Assembly: GCF_900130015.1 (NCBI RefSeq)
Contig: NZ_FQXS01000006.1
Span: 121,017-185,016, forward strand
DNA length: 64,000 bases
DNA from: Desulfofustis glycolicus DSM 9705
GTDB taxonomy: Bacteria; Desulfobacterota; Desulfobulbia; Desulfobulbales; Desulfocapsaceae
Direction: 5' to 3'
Part shown: piece after piece, positions 45,591-55,027 of the stretch
How positions within the stretch are numbered: position 1 is the stretch's first letter
Layout of the letters: the number at the start of each line of letters is the position of its first letter
Position numbers and translations under genes: made by a program
Notes under the pieces: model-generated
Databases searched by the model: none
The model's input: only the letters and a program-made list of their open reading frames with translations
What the model was told of the DNA's origin: nothing

Positions 45591-45630
45591 AAGGGCTTGC
45601 CGGGCCTGCCTCTCCGGCCCGCCGGGCCTT
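45591..45630. terminator. GC-rich hairpin between convergent genes
   Basis: Imperfect inverted arms AAGGGCTTGCCGGGCC and GGCCCGCCGGGCCTT around TGCCTCTCC-like loop bases. It lies between the typA/small-gene unit and the convergent Nudix gene. No T-run on either side, so termination is only likely. Confidence 0.35.
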
Positions 45631-45701
45631 CGCGATGCAGTCTCCGACAAGACCGGCCAGCCCGGGAAATGATTTTCATATAAAAAAGAGAGCGTGTTCG
45701 C

Positions 45702-46133
45702 TCACCCACCGTTTTTTTCTTTCCAGCGAAAATAGTCGGCGATGATCCGGGCGTGGTCAAACGCCAGTTCCGGGAGTTCGTCTTTGCCGAACAGCGCCGC
45801 TTCGGCGGCATCATCGCCGGCCGCCGGCAGGCCGTGCGCCACGCCGACAAAAACCGTCGAGGCGGTGTGCATCCGTGGGTCCCGGTGCGGGTCGGAGTAG
45901 GTATGGAACTGGGCCAGTTCGAGGACATCCAGGCCGGTTTCTTCCCGGGCTTCGCGGAGCGCCGCCTGCTCAAACGATTCGCCGTAATCGACGAAACCGC
46001 CGGGCAATGCCCAACCCAAAGGAGGATTGGCCCTCTTGATCAGTACGATGCGGCCATCGATGTCGATGATGGTATCGACGGTCGGGACCGGGTTTCGCGG
46101 CTGAATCGGGTGCTGGCAGTTAGGACAATTCAT
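45702..46133 (-). CDS. Nudix hydrolase with N-terminal CPNC
   Basis: 143 residues. Nudix box [26 protein letters not shown] (intact G-x5-E-x7-REU-x-EE-x-G-U) near residues 50-73. The N-terminus [10 protein letters not shown] is a partial zinc-ribbon seen in NudC-like and ADP-ribose-type relatives. Substrate unknown (nucleoside diphosphate derivative). Starts inside the stop of the HAD gene (4-base overlap). Confidence 0.92.
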   Translation of the reverse strand: MNCPNCQHPIQPRNPVPTVDTIIDIDGRIVLIKRANPPLGWALPGGFVDYGESFEQAALREAREETGLDVLELAQFHTYSDPHRDPRMHTASTVFVGVAHGLPAAGDDAAEAALFGKDELPELAFDHARIIADYFRWKEKNGG

Positions 46134-46765
46134 GCTGTTTCTCCACGAAAATCAACGAGTTCGGCAAGCTCATGCCAGTCGATGACCGACGGCAGGTCGT
46201 GACGGTCGCGGTTCCACGGCTGGCTGTAGACAATCGGTTCGAGTCCGGCCTCGGCCAGTTGTCTGCAGGTCCTGGCCCGGTCGTCGATGAAGTGACGCAG
46301 GTTGCAGGCCCTGATGAACGACTCCTTGTTGTCGTGGTCGCCGGTGACGATCAATTCGATTCGCCGCAGTGTCTGCGGCGGGCAATGAAGCTCAAGCCAG
46401 TCGAGGACCGGTCTGCGTTCCGGCCGGGCAGTGATGATGGTGACCGGAGCCAAGCGACTGAGGCGGCTCAGCGTAGCGATGGCGCCTGTGATCGGTTTGA
46501 GGCCGGAGCCCACCGAATCTTCGAGGATCGCAGCAAAAATCGATTCGACGACACCACCGTCGATGGGCAGGCATTGCTCCAGTTGAAAGCTGCAGATATC
46601 TTCCGGTGCGATTGCGCAGTAGCCGTAATCCCTGCAGGCGATTCTGATAAAAGCCTCGGCGATATCGGCGATGACGCCGTCGAAATCAAAACCGATTGAA
46701 TCGGGGCGAATGCTGCCTGGCAGGATGCCCCGAGGCGCTAGCACGGCGCGATGGTTAGAGTTCAT
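46130..46765 (-). CDS. HAD-superfamily phosphatase, 5'-nucleotidase-like
   Basis: About 211 residues from the ATG at 46765. HAD motif I is FDFDGVIAD near residue 25, a lid region follows, motif II is TIITARPER and the late acidic motif is FIDDRA. The FDFDGVIAD and ITAR pair is typical of NT5C-type deoxynucleotidases, so a nucleotidase or other small-molecule phosphatase is likely. Cotranslated with the Nudix gene, which suggests a nucleotide clean-up unit (inference). Confidence 0.85.
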   Translation of the reverse strand: MNSNHRAVLAPRGILPGSIRPDSIGFDFDGVIADIAEAFIRIACRDYGYCAIAPEDICSFQLEQCLPIDGGVVESIFAAILEDSVGSGLKPITGAIATLSRLSRLAPVTIITARPERRPVLDWLELHCPPQTLRRIELIVTGDHDNKESFIRACNLRHFIDDRARTCRQLAEAGLEPIVYSQPWNRDRHDLPSVIDWHELAELVDFRGETA

Positions 46766-47576
46766 CGACAACGACTGCCTGTTCGACAAGAACCCCATAG
46801 GTATAGCCGGCTCCGAAATCCCGATTGATGGCGACCGTTCCCTCCAGGGTGACCACCTGGTCTTTCGTCAGTTCCTGACTGGTAGTTACCACCAGGTCAT
46901 GGGTGTTGTTCAGCGGGTCGCCACTGCCGTCTTGCAGATGCACCCAATTTCTGCCCATGATATTGGCATTGTATTTGACGACTGTGCCGCGGACTCGGAC
47001 GGTCGTGCCGTCCAGCTGTTGGGCCTTGGCAAAGACTTCACCGACTCGGTAACCGTTTTCTCCACTCGCTTTTGCCACCTCGACCTCGGCGAACGGAGCT
47101 ATTGCCGCAGTACTGCCGCCGGATTGGGGAATGGCGGTCTGTGGTTGCGGGCTGCCTCGCTCGGCGGCCACGGCGGCGGCGAAGGGATCGTCGGCAGCCG
47201 ATGGAGCCGGATGCGCCTGGTCCGGTGCAGCGGCCGGTGCGGCTTCCCCGGAGACACGGCCGGGCGAGAAGACGATGGCGCTGAAGGTTCTGTCGAAGGT
47301 CTTGCTGTGAAAGTCGTTCATTACAAGGCCGGGTTGCAGGGCAAGGGATTCACCGACGGTGACGGTGCTCTCGGGCAGCGCCACCCAGACCTGTCCGTTG
47401 GTGGTATCGAGCTGCACATAGGTGTAGCCTGCCCCGCTCATGGTTTCCAGGACGGTGCCGGTGATCGATGTGTCCGATTCCGGGGTCGATGTCGCCGCCT
47501 GCAGATGGACAGCGGCGGAAAGCAGGAGGGTAGTGATGACGGTGTAACACATGATGCAAACTATCGTACGTTTCAT
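46755..47576 (-). CDS. Exported protein with two OB-fold-like domains
   Basis: 273 residues from the ATG at 47576. Signal peptide MKRTIVCIMCYTVITTLLLS with cut near LQAATS. First domain (about 30-110) has the pattern GTVLETMSGAGYTYVQLDTT; Ala/Pro-rich linker (about 115-160); second domain (about 190-273) has VRVRGTVVKYNANIMGRNWV and ends with LEGTVAINRDFGAGY. Both match the small OB-fold seen in NrfJ-like and related periplasmic proteins, whose role is unclear. Frame overlaps the HAD start by 11 bases. Confidence 0.78.
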   Translation of the reverse strand: MKRTIVCIMCYTVITTLLLSAAVHLQAATSTPESDTSITGTVLETMSGAGYTYVQLDTTNGQVWVALPESTVTVGESLALQPGLVMNDFHSKTFDRTFSAIVFSPGRVSGEAAPAAAPDQAHPAPSAADDPFAAAVAAERGSPQPQTAIPQSGGSTAAIAPFAEVEVAKASGENGYRVGEVFAKAQQLDGTTVRVRGTVVKYNANIMGRNWVHLQDGSGDPLNNTHDLVVTTSQELTKDQVVTLEGTVAINRDFGAGYTYGVLVEQAVVVDEL

Positions 47577-47620
47577 AACGGATCCTCGGAATGGGGTAAT
47601 GTAATGGTTGCAAAGATAAG

Positions 47621-48145
47621 TCAATCCGCGACAAAAGCAAGCGGTTCAAGGAGGCGGCGCAGCTCCGTTGCCCAGATGCGATAGCCTGCCTCACTGAGAT
47701 GGACACCGTCGGCAGCAAACGGCGCGATGCGAGTGGCGCGAAACGGTTGCTGAAGATCGCACAGCAGGCAGGACGCTTGGGTGCCGATCTGTGCGAATTC
47801 CTTGTTCAACACGTCGGCCCGTGGGGCAAGGCCGGGCAATGGAAACGGCGGTAACCCGGTAACGATGATGGTGCTGTCCGCGAGTCGTCGCTGCAGGTCG
47901 GCGACGATCAGCCGGATCGTGACGGCGATATCCCGGCGGCCAAGGAGCAGATCGTTGGTGCCGATCATCAGGATTACCGCCACCGGCGTCACGTCCCTGG
48001 TTTCCCGGTCGAGGCGCCGGGCCAATTCCGTCGTGGTCTCGCCCGGAATGCCCCGGCTGGTGACCCGATGCTCCGGCAACCGCTGCGGCCAGTCGCCATA
48101 ATCGATCAGGGAGTCTCCGAGAAACAGCAGCTCCAGGCGCTTCAT
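47621..48145 (-). CDS. SGNH/GDSL hydrolase
   Basis: 174 residues. Block I LFLGDSLIDYG holds the catalytic Ser, block II RGIPGETT the Gly, block III MIGTNDLLLG the Asn, and block V DGVHLSEAGY the Asp/His pair. A small esterase/lipase of unknown substrate; no signal peptide. Overlaps the stop of glgX by four bases, so it is in the glgX unit. Confidence 0.93.
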   Translation of the reverse strand: MKRLELLFLGDSLIDYGDWPQRLPEHRVTSRGIPGETTTELARRLDRETRDVTPVAVILMIGTNDLLLGRRDIAVTIRLIVADLQRRLADSTIIVTGLPPFPLPGLAPRADVLNKEFAQIGTQASCLLCDLQQPFRATRIAPFAADGVHLSEAGYRIWATELRRLLEPLAFVAD

Positions 48146-50253
48146 GGCTGCTGTGACGGGAATGATTGCAGAACGATCAGGCCCATGGCTGGGACATCAA
48201 GGTGCGCCCCGGCGTCGATGATCGCCGCCGATTCGGCAGCACAGCAGTCGGCCGGCGCGGCAGCGCAGCTGTCGATGATCCGGCGCCAGGACGTCGCTGT
48301 CGGCCGCGGCGGAAGGTCGGCGACGACGAAACGGGCGGCTTTGTCCCGGCTGCCGTTGGTCATGATGAAAAAATCGGCGGTATCCAGAGGATCGTGCAGC
48401 AGAAACGCAAGCGTGCGGCAGTGCGGCGACCAGTCCTGCCGGCCCGGGTGTAGCGACTGCCAACTGATTTCCGGGTGGTTTTCCGCCAGGCCGTCCCGTT
48501 CATGCGGGAAAAAGGTGCTGCGTCTGAATGAGCGGTGCTGTTTGCGCAGGCCGATACAGAACCTCACAAAGCGCAGCAGGTCACTATTGCTTTCGGCCAG
48601 CGTCCAGTCCACCCAGCCGGTTTCGTTGTCCTGGCACCAAGCATTGTTGTTGCCGTGCTGGGTCCTGGCAAATTCGTCTCCGGCGGTCAGCATCGGGATT
48701 CCCTGGGAGAACAGGAGCAGCCCGAAAAAGCTGCGCATCCGGCACAAACGCAGGCGCCTTATCTCCGGAGGACAGGGATCACCTTCGTGGCCGCTGTTCC
48801 AGCTGAGATTGTGCGACTCTCCGTCACGGTTTGCCTCGCCGTTGGCCTCATTTCGTTTTTTCTCATAGCTGACCAGGTCGTAGAGGGTGAACCCGTCGTG
48901 GCTGGTCACAAAGTTGATCGAGTTGAGCGGTCCCCGGCCGCTCGGTCCGTAGAGGTCGGAACTGCCGGCCAGGCGTGATGCCAGCGAACTGACCGTGTCG
49001 TCGTAATCGGCCAGAAAACGGCGCAGATCGTCACGGTACCTGCCATTCCATTCACGCCAGCGCGGATGTGCGGAAAACGTGCCGACCTGATAGAGGCCGG
49101 CGGCGTCCCAGGACTCGGCGATGATTTTCGTCTGGCGGAGCAGGGGGTCTTCGGCGATCTCTTCGACCAGCGGCGGGTCGGTCAGTACGGCGCCGTCCGT
49201 ACCGCGGCTGAAAAGCGCGGCCAGATCAAAGCGGAAGCCGTCGATATGCATTTCCAGTATCCAATAGCGCAGTGCATCGATGATCAGTCGGCGGACCACC
49301 GGGTGGTTGCAGGAGATGCTGTTGCCGCAGCCGGAGTAGTTGAGATAGTTGCCGGTTTCCGGGTCGAGCAGGTAGTAGATCTCATTGTCGATGCCCCTGA
49401 AAGAGGAGGTGATGCCATGCCGGTCGGACTCCCCGCTATGGTTGAAAACCATGTCGACAAAGACTTCAATGCCGGCCTGGTGCAGGGCGCGTACCAGGGT
49501 CTTGAATTCGCTGACGGCCGCTTCGGGCCGCTCGGCAAGTCCTGGCTGCAGGGCGAAGAAATTGACCGGATTGTAGCCCCAGAAGTTGAGCAGGCGGGCA
49601 CCGCTGACCGGGTCGAAAAATTTGTTGTCCGTCTCGTCCCAGGCAGTTACCGGCAGAAGTTCGACGGCGGTGACGCCGAGTGATACGAGATAGTCGATCT
49701 TTTCCGTCAGCCCGCGAAACGTACCCGGCGCCGCTACGCCGGAAGTGGCATGACGGGTGAAGCCGCGGACGTGCAACTCGTAGATGATGGTCTCTTCTGC
49801 CGGGGTCTGCAGTGGTCGGTCGCCCTGCCAGTCGAAGGAAGTCTCCGGTTCCACCAGGCAGCACGGCCGTGAGCCGTAGCCGGCGGGCGTATTCCAGGAT
49901 TGGGCGAGAAGCCGCCGGCAGTAAGGGTCGATCAACACCCGGTCCGGGGAAAAGGTGCGTCCTTTCGCTTCGTCGGGGCTGCCGTCGATCCGGTAACCGT
50001 AGCAGAGCGGTTGATCCGTGGTCAGGCGAATATGCCAGATGTCGCCGCTGCGGTTGGTGGTCGGATCAAGCGGAATTTCCATTGGGGTAGCGGCGTCTGA
50101 GGCGGCCACATCTCCAATCACCAGGGTAACCGATTCGGCATGCCGGGAAAAAAGGCTGAGATTTACCCAACCGTCGCCGGCTGACGGCCCGAGCGGCAAC
50201 GGTGTTCCCGGTTCGATAGCAGTCTGAATTTTCATGGACGAAATGAGATTCAT
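48142..50253 (-). CDS. glgX: Glycogen debranching enzyme GlgX/TreX type (isoamylase family)
   Basis: Hydrolyses alpha-1,6 branch points of glycogen. 703 residues: N-terminal CBM48 (PLPLGPSAGDGWVNLSLFSRHAES), GH13 barrel with the conserved regions DMVFNHSGES, GFRFDLAALFSRG (nucleophile Asp), IAESWDAAG (Glu) and FVTSHDGFTLYDLVSY (Asp), and the GlgX-typical NRDGESHNLSWNSGHEGD. Start at 50253 (MNLISSMK) or six codons later. First gene of the unit with the SGNH hydrolase; no other glycogen gene is nearby. Confidence 0.95.
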   Translation of the reverse strand: MNLISSMKIQTAIEPGTPLPLGPSAGDGWVNLSLFSRHAESVTLVIGDVAASDAATPMEIPLDPTTNRSGDIWHIRLTTDQPLCYGYRIDGSPDEAKGRTFSPDRVLIDPYCRRLLAQSWNTPAGYGSRPCCLVEPETSFDWQGDRPLQTPAEETIIYELHVRGFTRHATSGVAAPGTFRGLTEKIDYLVSLGVTAVELLPVTAWDETDNKFFDPVSGARLLNFWGYNPVNFFALQPGLAERPEAAVSEFKTLVRALHQAGIEVFVDMVFNHSGESDRHGITSSFRGIDNEIYYLLDPETGNYLNYSGCGNSISCNHPVVRRLIIDALRYWILEMHIDGFRFDLAALFSRGTDGAVLTDPPLVEEIAEDPLLRQTKIIAESWDAAGLYQVGTFSAHPRWREWNGRYRDDLRRFLADYDDTVSSLASRLAGSSDLYGPSGRGPLNSINFVTSHDGFTLYDLVSYEKKRNEANGEANRDGESHNLSWNSGHEGDPCPPEIRRLRLCRMRSFFGLLLFSQGIPMLTAGDEFARTQHGNNNAWCQDNETGWVDWTLAESNSDLLRFVRFCIGLRKQHRSFRRSTFFPHERDGLAENHPEISWQSLHPGRQDWSPHCRTLAFLLHDPLDTADFFIMTNGSRDKAARFVVADLPPRPTATSWRRIIDSCAAAPADCCAAESAAIIDAGAHLDVPAMGLIVLQSFPSQQP

Positions 50254-50370
50254 TCTTAAATTGTAGGCATTGTCACCGAAGAGATACCGTGACTATACCA
50301 GGACTGCTTCGGCAGGGACAAGCAAAAGCGTCGGTTCGGGAAGGGACCGCCAGACGGGAGGAGGAACCGT

Positions 50371-51312
50371 ATGGGAATGTTTCACAGCATGAAAGTGGGT
50401 GATCTGACGATTGATTCAATTGACTGGGAGATGACTCCTGAATGGACATTCGGCACCTTCGAGTCGTGGGGAGGACGCGAAAGAATACGAAATAATAACG
50501 AGAGGATATATTATTTTTATATAGACAATTGGGGTGATGAACCGAAACTTTGCCTGATGGAGCGCGGCGTCAAGCACGCGCGCATCATTGCCGAGATCAA
50601 AGCACCGGCCGAGTTGGTTGAGCGATGTGTCGACGGGCAGGGTGAGGCGGCCTTTTATGAACGAACCTTTGCCATCGACGAGTCGGTGCGCACTTGGCTT
50701 ATCGAGCATGTACTGGACAACGGCGATGCCAGTCTGGTTCGTCCGATCAAAGAGGTGGTTGTCATTGAGGATATGGGACGGAGTCTGCCGCTCTGGGATG
50801 GTACCCGGGATGCCGGTGATTTGATAGCGTTGCCTGCCGAATCTGCTGCGTTGACCGACGAGCAGGTCGCCGACTTGATCACGTCCTGGAATTTTTTCGA
50901 TGCCGAACACAACCCCGGTGGACGGTTTGTCAACCACCTCCATGACAGCGGCCAGCGGACCATCGTCGACCAGCGGACCGGTCTGATGTGGCAGAGCAGT
51001 GGTCTTGATATCGCCTCTATTCGGAGCATCAATCGTAGCATCGTCGAGCTGAATCGTGTCGGGTTTGCCGGTTATCATGACTGGCGGTTGCCGAGTTTGG
51101 CCGAGGCGATGTCTCTGCTGGAACCGATACAAAACGATAAGGATCTCTACCTCGATTCCAATTTTTCCGGAGAGCAGCCGTTTATTTTCGTTGCCGGTCA
51201 ACGTCATCCCGGCGGTTATTGGTTCGTTGATTTCAAACAGGGGCGTGCGTTCTGGTCATCGGGCACTATCCCCGGCGGATTCGGACGTCTCTGCCGCACT
51301 CTGTCGCCCTGA
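50371..51312 (+). CDS. DUF1566-domain protein
   Basis: 313 residues, no signal peptide. N-terminal two thirds is unlike anything I know (MKVGDLTIDSIDWEMTPEWTF, Trp-rich). The C-terminal 110 residues fit the DUF1566/Lcl pattern: DQRTGLMWQSSG, GYHDWRLPSLAEAMSLL and an ending GGYWFVDFKQGRAFWSSG, then RLCRTLSP. The domain is often found in surface or signalling proteins of anaerobes; function unknown. Monocistronic, followed by a strong terminator. Confidence 0.85.
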   Translation: MGMFHSMKVGDLTIDSIDWEMTPEWTFGTFESWGGRERIRNNNERIYYFYIDNWGDEPKLCLMERGVKHARIIAEIKAPAELVERCVDGQGEAAFYERTFAIDESVRTWLIEHVLDNGDASLVRPIKEVVVIEDMGRSLPLWDGTRDAGDLIALPAESAALTDEQVADLITSWNFFDAEHNPGGRFVNHLHDSGQRTIVDQRTGLMWQSSGLDIASIRSINRSIVELNRVGFAGYHDWRLPSLAEAMSLLEPIQNDKDLYLDSNFSGEQPFIFVAGQRHPGGYWFVDFKQGRAFWSSGTIPGGFGRLCRTLSP

Positions 51313-51343
51313 GCCACCGGCGACTCAGGGGAACGGACAGGGG

Positions 51344-51387
51344 AAAGCCCCGTCGATCGCTGTTGTGATCGAACGGGGCTTTTTTTT
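51344..51387 (+). terminator. Intrinsic terminator after the DUF1566 gene
   Basis: AAAGCCCCGTCGATCG and CGATCGAACGGGGCT pair in a long stem, followed by eight T. Strongest terminator visible in the window. Confidence 0.85.
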
Positions 51388-51553
51388 GCACCGATCCCCG
51401 TTTCCGGGCAAGACCGTCGAGAGTGCTCTGTATGCCATTGCCAGAGACGGGGCAAACGAGGTATGGTATTAACCGTATGGCTCGTAGCGCAGCAAGAATG
51501 AGATGCGGGAGAGGGATGCGGATCCCTTATCCTGCCGGAGGAATTATCAAGCG

Positions 51554-52801
51554 ATGGAAAAGACGTTTCAGGTCAGGTTTGCCGAGCGCATGAATCAATT
51601 GCCGCCCTATCTGTTCGGCATGATCAACAAAATGAAAATGGAAAAACGGTGGCAGGGGGACGATGTCATCGATCTCGGCATGGGCAACCCGATCGATCCT
51701 GCTCCGGGGCCGGTGACCGAAAAGCTCTGTGAAGTGGCCATCGACCCGAAGACTCACCGTTATCCGGTGGCCGGCGGCATGAAAAACCTGAAGCGAGAAA
51801 TAGCCCAGTATTACCAGCGTAATTACGGGGTAACCCTCAATGGAGAAAGCGATGTGATCTGCACCATCGGTTCCAAAGAGGGTATTTCGCATATGTGTCT
51901 TGCCCTGCTCGGGCCGGGCGATACGGTGATCGTCCCGGCGCCGGCCTTTCCGATTCACGTCTACGCGGCGGTTATCGCCGGGGCCAACGTATTGCGCATC
52001 CCGCTGACCACCGAGGATGTTTTTCTTGAACAGTTGGTCGGTATGTGCAGGTCGCTCTATCCCGGTCCGAAGCTGGTGATGCTCAATTTCCCGCACAATC
52101 CGACCGGCCGGCTGGCCTCGAAGGAATTGTTCGCCGAGGTGGTCAAATACGCTCGGCGGTACAATTTCATGGTGATCAATGATTTCGCCTACGCGAAAAT
52201 AACCTTCGACGGGTATGTCGCGCCGAGTTTCCTCGAGGTGGAAGGGGGCCACGACGTGGGAGTCGAGTTCGGTTCGTTTTCAAAGTCCTACAACATGGCG
52301 GGCTGGCGCCTTGGTTATTGCGTCGGCAACGAGCGGATTATCGAAGGGTTGTCGAGGATCAAGGGCTATTATGACTACGGTATTTTCTCGGCGATCCAGG
52401 TTGCCGGCATCGTTGCCATGCGGGATTGTGACGACGACATCGGAGAACAGGCGCACGCCTACCAGAAGCGCAGGGACGTGCTCTGTGACGGGCTGGTCCG
52501 GATGGGCTGGGAGGTGGAGGTGCCCAAAGCCGGTATGTTTCTCTGGGTGAAGATTCCTCAGCCCTATGCGCGGATGGGGTCGGTCCGGTTCGCCGTGGAA
52601 ATGATGAATCGCGCCAACGTGGCGGTTGCGCCGGGAGCCGGCTTCGGGGAGGAGGGCGATGGCTATCTCCGCCTGGCGTTGGTGGAAAATGAAAACCGCA
52701 TCCGCCAGGCATTGAAACAAATGCGCCAAAGTCTCAGAGAGATCGATCGGGAAATTGAAAACGGTAGTTTCCGTCTCGAACAGGAAGATGCGCAGGGATG
52801 A
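51554..52801 (+). CDS. PLP aminotransferase, AlaC-type (alanine transaminase)
   Basis: Fold-type I aminotransferase of the alanine/aspartate group. 415 residues. PLP Lys in SFSKSYNMAGWRLG, substrate-binding motifs NFPHNPTGR and YKAITFDGY-like NDFAYAKITFDGY, and the C-terminal Arg in YLRLALVE. The start MEKTFQVRFAERMNQLPPYL follows CGGAGGAATT. AlaC is the closest match; a relative for other amino acids is possible. The C-terminal 25 residues are acidic and Gln-rich. Confidence 0.9.
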   Translation: MEKTFQVRFAERMNQLPPYLFGMINKMKMEKRWQGDDVIDLGMGNPIDPAPGPVTEKLCEVAIDPKTHRYPVAGGMKNLKREIAQYYQRNYGVTLNGESDVICTIGSKEGISHMCLALLGPGDTVIVPAPAFPIHVYAAVIAGANVLRIPLTTEDVFLEQLVGMCRSLYPGPKLVMLNFPHNPTGRLASKELFAEVVKYARRYNFMVINDFAYAKITFDGYVAPSFLEVEGGHDVGVEFGSFSKSYNMAGWRLGYCVGNERIIEGLSRIKGYYDYGIFSAIQVAGIVAMRDCDDDIGEQAHAYQKRRDVLCDGLVRMGWEVEVPKAGMFLWVKIPQPYARMGSVRFAVEMMNRANVAVAPGAGFGEEGDGYLRLALVENENRIRQALKQMRQSLREIDREIENGSFRLEQEDAQG

Positions 52802-52867
52802 GTCATACCGCCCCTGCTTTCCATCAGCGGCAGCTGAAGCAGCGGCGGCCGTTGCAGGAACCTTGTC

Positions 52868-54226
52868 GTGAAAGCGCCTGAGCAGAGCCTGTTCGTCACT
52901 ATCTGTCTGCCGGTGTTCGGTGGACTGGCGGTATTGTTTCTTGTTGCCGGTTTTTTCTTTGGTGCTGGCACGCAGCAGCCGGTGGGGTGGGAAGTGATCC
53001 TGCAAATCACTATCGTCGCCGTGTTGCTGGCAGCAGGAGCGTCTTTTCTGGCGGGTTTGGCTGTCAAGCGGCTGGTGCTGCGGCCGGTTGAGCAATGTGC
53101 CGCAGTAGCCGAACGGGCCGCGGCCGGAGATTTCTCGGTTCGTCTGACCGGTCGGCCACGACTCGATGAACTCGGTCGCTGTTTTTCCGGGATCAATACG
53201 CTGATTGCCACCATTGCCGGGCATGTTGCTAGACTCCACGAGCTCAACGCCACGGCTGAGGCGATGACCAACGCCCTGAACAAGGATGAAGTGGTGCGCA
53301 TCGTCGCCGAGGTTATCGAGGACCAGTTCGGGGTCTGCTGCCTGGGCATTTTTCCATGGGATCCGACCGGTCGGCAAGGTGGAGCCGGGAACCGCTTTAT
53401 CGGTATGCTCGATGAAGCGAATCGAGCCGAATTGAACTCCGGCACGATTCAATGTGTCGATCCGGGACGGCGTACGGGTGATGCCGGGTCGCCGCGGGAC
53501 GCCGTGTTGCTCCTCGTACCTGTCGTCGAGGCGCACGGCATGAGCCAGTTCATCGTTTTTTCCGGAGAGACCGATAGGCGGGAGTCCGGATCGGTGCTCG
53601 AGGATTTTGCCCGCACCCTGACCCGATTGATGAGCGCCTCGCTGGCCCGAATAGATACCCTGCATCAGATCACCCAAGCGGAAAGCAAGTATCGCGCCCT
53701 GTTCATGGCCTCCAACGGGGGAATCTTCCGCCTGACGGCCGACGGTATCTTCGAGGACCTTAACCCGGCGCTGGCGCATATGGGCGGTTATGCGACCGTC
53801 GAGGAGATGCGGGCCATGGTAACCGAAGCCGCGCAGGTCTTCGCCGAGCCCGCCGATCGTGACCGGTTTCTCGAGCAACTCGGCCGCAACGGCTGTGTCA
53901 AAGACTTTACGCTTGCTCTGGTTCGCCGGGACGGTTCCCGGTTTCCAGCCTCTCTGTCGGCACGCGCCGTTAGAAATCGACACGGGGAGTTGACGGCGAT
54001 CGAAGGGGTCGTTGATGAATTGACCGAAGCGCGGCAGCGGGAGTTGGCCGAGACCGAACTGGCGAAGGCGAGAGCCGACTGTTGGGCCCAGACCGCCAGG
54101 GTAGCGGAGCTGGAGCGCGACAACCGTTCCCTACTTGACCGGCTGGCGTTATCGGAGCAAGATGCCGGTGAGCGTCGGGGTCATGGTGCACCGGACGTGA
54201 CCACCATCGGCGAACCATCGGAGTGA
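52868..54226 (+). CDS. Membrane sensor with HAMP, GAF-like and PAS domains, no output domain
   Basis: 452 residues from a GTG at 52868. Two membrane segments (VTICLPVFGGLAVLFLVAGFF and ILQITIVAVLLAAGASFLAG), HAMP (VLRPVEQCAAVAERAAAGDFS), a GAF-like part (about 130-255), PAS (about 270-380) and a coiled-coil end. No kinase, GGDEF, EAL or methyl-accepting end is seen. It may work with a separate output protein or be a shortened kinase. The LysE gene begins four bases after its stop. Confidence 0.8.
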   Translation: MKAPEQSLFVTICLPVFGGLAVLFLVAGFFFGAGTQQPVGWEVILQITIVAVLLAAGASFLAGLAVKRLVLRPVEQCAAVAERAAAGDFSVRLTGRPRLDELGRCFSGINTLIATIAGHVARLHELNATAEAMTNALNKDEVVRIVAEVIEDQFGVCCLGIFPWDPTGRQGGAGNRFIGMLDEANRAELNSGTIQCVDPGRRTGDAGSPRDAVLLLVPVVEAHGMSQFIVFSGETDRRESGSVLEDFARTLTRLMSASLARIDTLHQITQAESKYRALFMASNGGIFRLTADGIFEDLNPALAHMGGYATVEEMRAMVTEAAQVFAEPADRDRFLEQLGRNGCVKDFTLALVRRDGSRFPASLSARAVRNRHGELTAIEGVVDELTEARQRELAETELAKARADCWAQTARVAELERDNRSLLDRLALSEQDAGERRGHGAPDVTTIGEPSE

Positions 54227-54230
54227 GCGG

Positions 54231-54872
54231 ATGCTGCTTGGTATTGAAAATCTGGCGGTATTCGTCGGTACCGGCATCCTGCTCAACCTCTACCCGGGCC
54301 CAGATACTCTCTACATTATCGGCCGCAGTCTGAGCCAGGGCCGGTCTGCCGGAGTCGCCGCGGCACTTGGTATCGGCACCGGCTCGATTGTTCATACCCT
54401 GCTTGGAGCCTTCGGCCTTTCCGCCATCATCACCGCTTCGGCGACCGCTTTTCTGCTGCTCAAGTATGCCGGCTGTGTCTATCTGATCTATCAAGGCGTG
54501 CAGTTGCTGCGCAGCACGCCGGCACCGGAGTCGGTTGGGGATCGATGGTCGCCGCGGGACGATTTGCTGCAGGTCTACCGGCAGGGAGCGGTGACCAATA
54601 TCCTCAACCCGAAGGTGGCTCTTTTCTTCCTTGCTTTTCTGCCGCAATTCATTTCGCTGGCGAGCCCGAACAAACCCCTGTCATTCATCATTCTCGGCGC
54701 GTTGTTCGTCACCACCGGTACGATCTGGTGCCTGCTGGTGGCGCTGTTCTCTGCCGCGCTGAGCCGGCGGCTTCGCCAATCGCCGGGTACCTCCCGGCTG
54801 TTGCGCCGGATCAACGGCCTGCTTTTTCTCGGACTTGGCTTCAAGCTGGCAACGGCGCAGCTGGAGGCGTAG
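54231..54872 (+). CDS. LysE/RhtB-family amino-acid exporter
   Basis: 213 residues with about six membrane segments. Family signature in the N-terminal part: GILLNLYPGPDTLYIIGRSLSQGRSAGV, and later NPKVALFFLAFLPQF. Exports amino acids or related metabolites; substrate unknown. Possibly cotranscribed with the sensor gene just upstream. Confidence 0.9.
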   Translation: MLLGIENLAVFVGTGILLNLYPGPDTLYIIGRSLSQGRSAGVAAALGIGTGSIVHTLLGAFGLSAIITASATAFLLLKYAGCVYLIYQGVQLLRSTPAPESVGDRWSPRDDLLQVYRQGAVTNILNPKVALFFLAFLPQFISLASPNKPLSFIILGALFVTTGTIWCLLVALFSAALSRRLRQSPGTSRLLRRINGLLFLGLGFKLATAQLEA

Positions 54873-54954
54873 TCGCTGGCAGGTAGTTCCGGAGCGGCGC
54901 CCGTTTCGTTTCCTGTTTCCCGTTTCTCTTTCTCCGTCGGTGCCGCGACCCGCG

Positions 54955-55012
54955 AATGTACATTGACATTTACGGGTTATTCGCTAGAATAGTCGAAAAG
55001 TACATGTACATT
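54955..55012 (+). promoter_or_regulatory. lexA promoter with two ATGTACATT operators
   Basis: TTGACA (54963-54968) and TAGAAT (54985-54990) with a 16-base spacer. ATGTACATT occurs twice: at 54956-54964, overlapping the -35 box, as part of the palindrome AATGTACATT, and at 55004-55012, just past the start point, as part of AAGTACATGTACATT with the palindrome GTACATGTAC (55000-55009). This arrangement is typical of a self-repressing LexA. Confidence 0.65.
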
Positions 55013-55027
55013 ATTGAGGCAAGGGTT

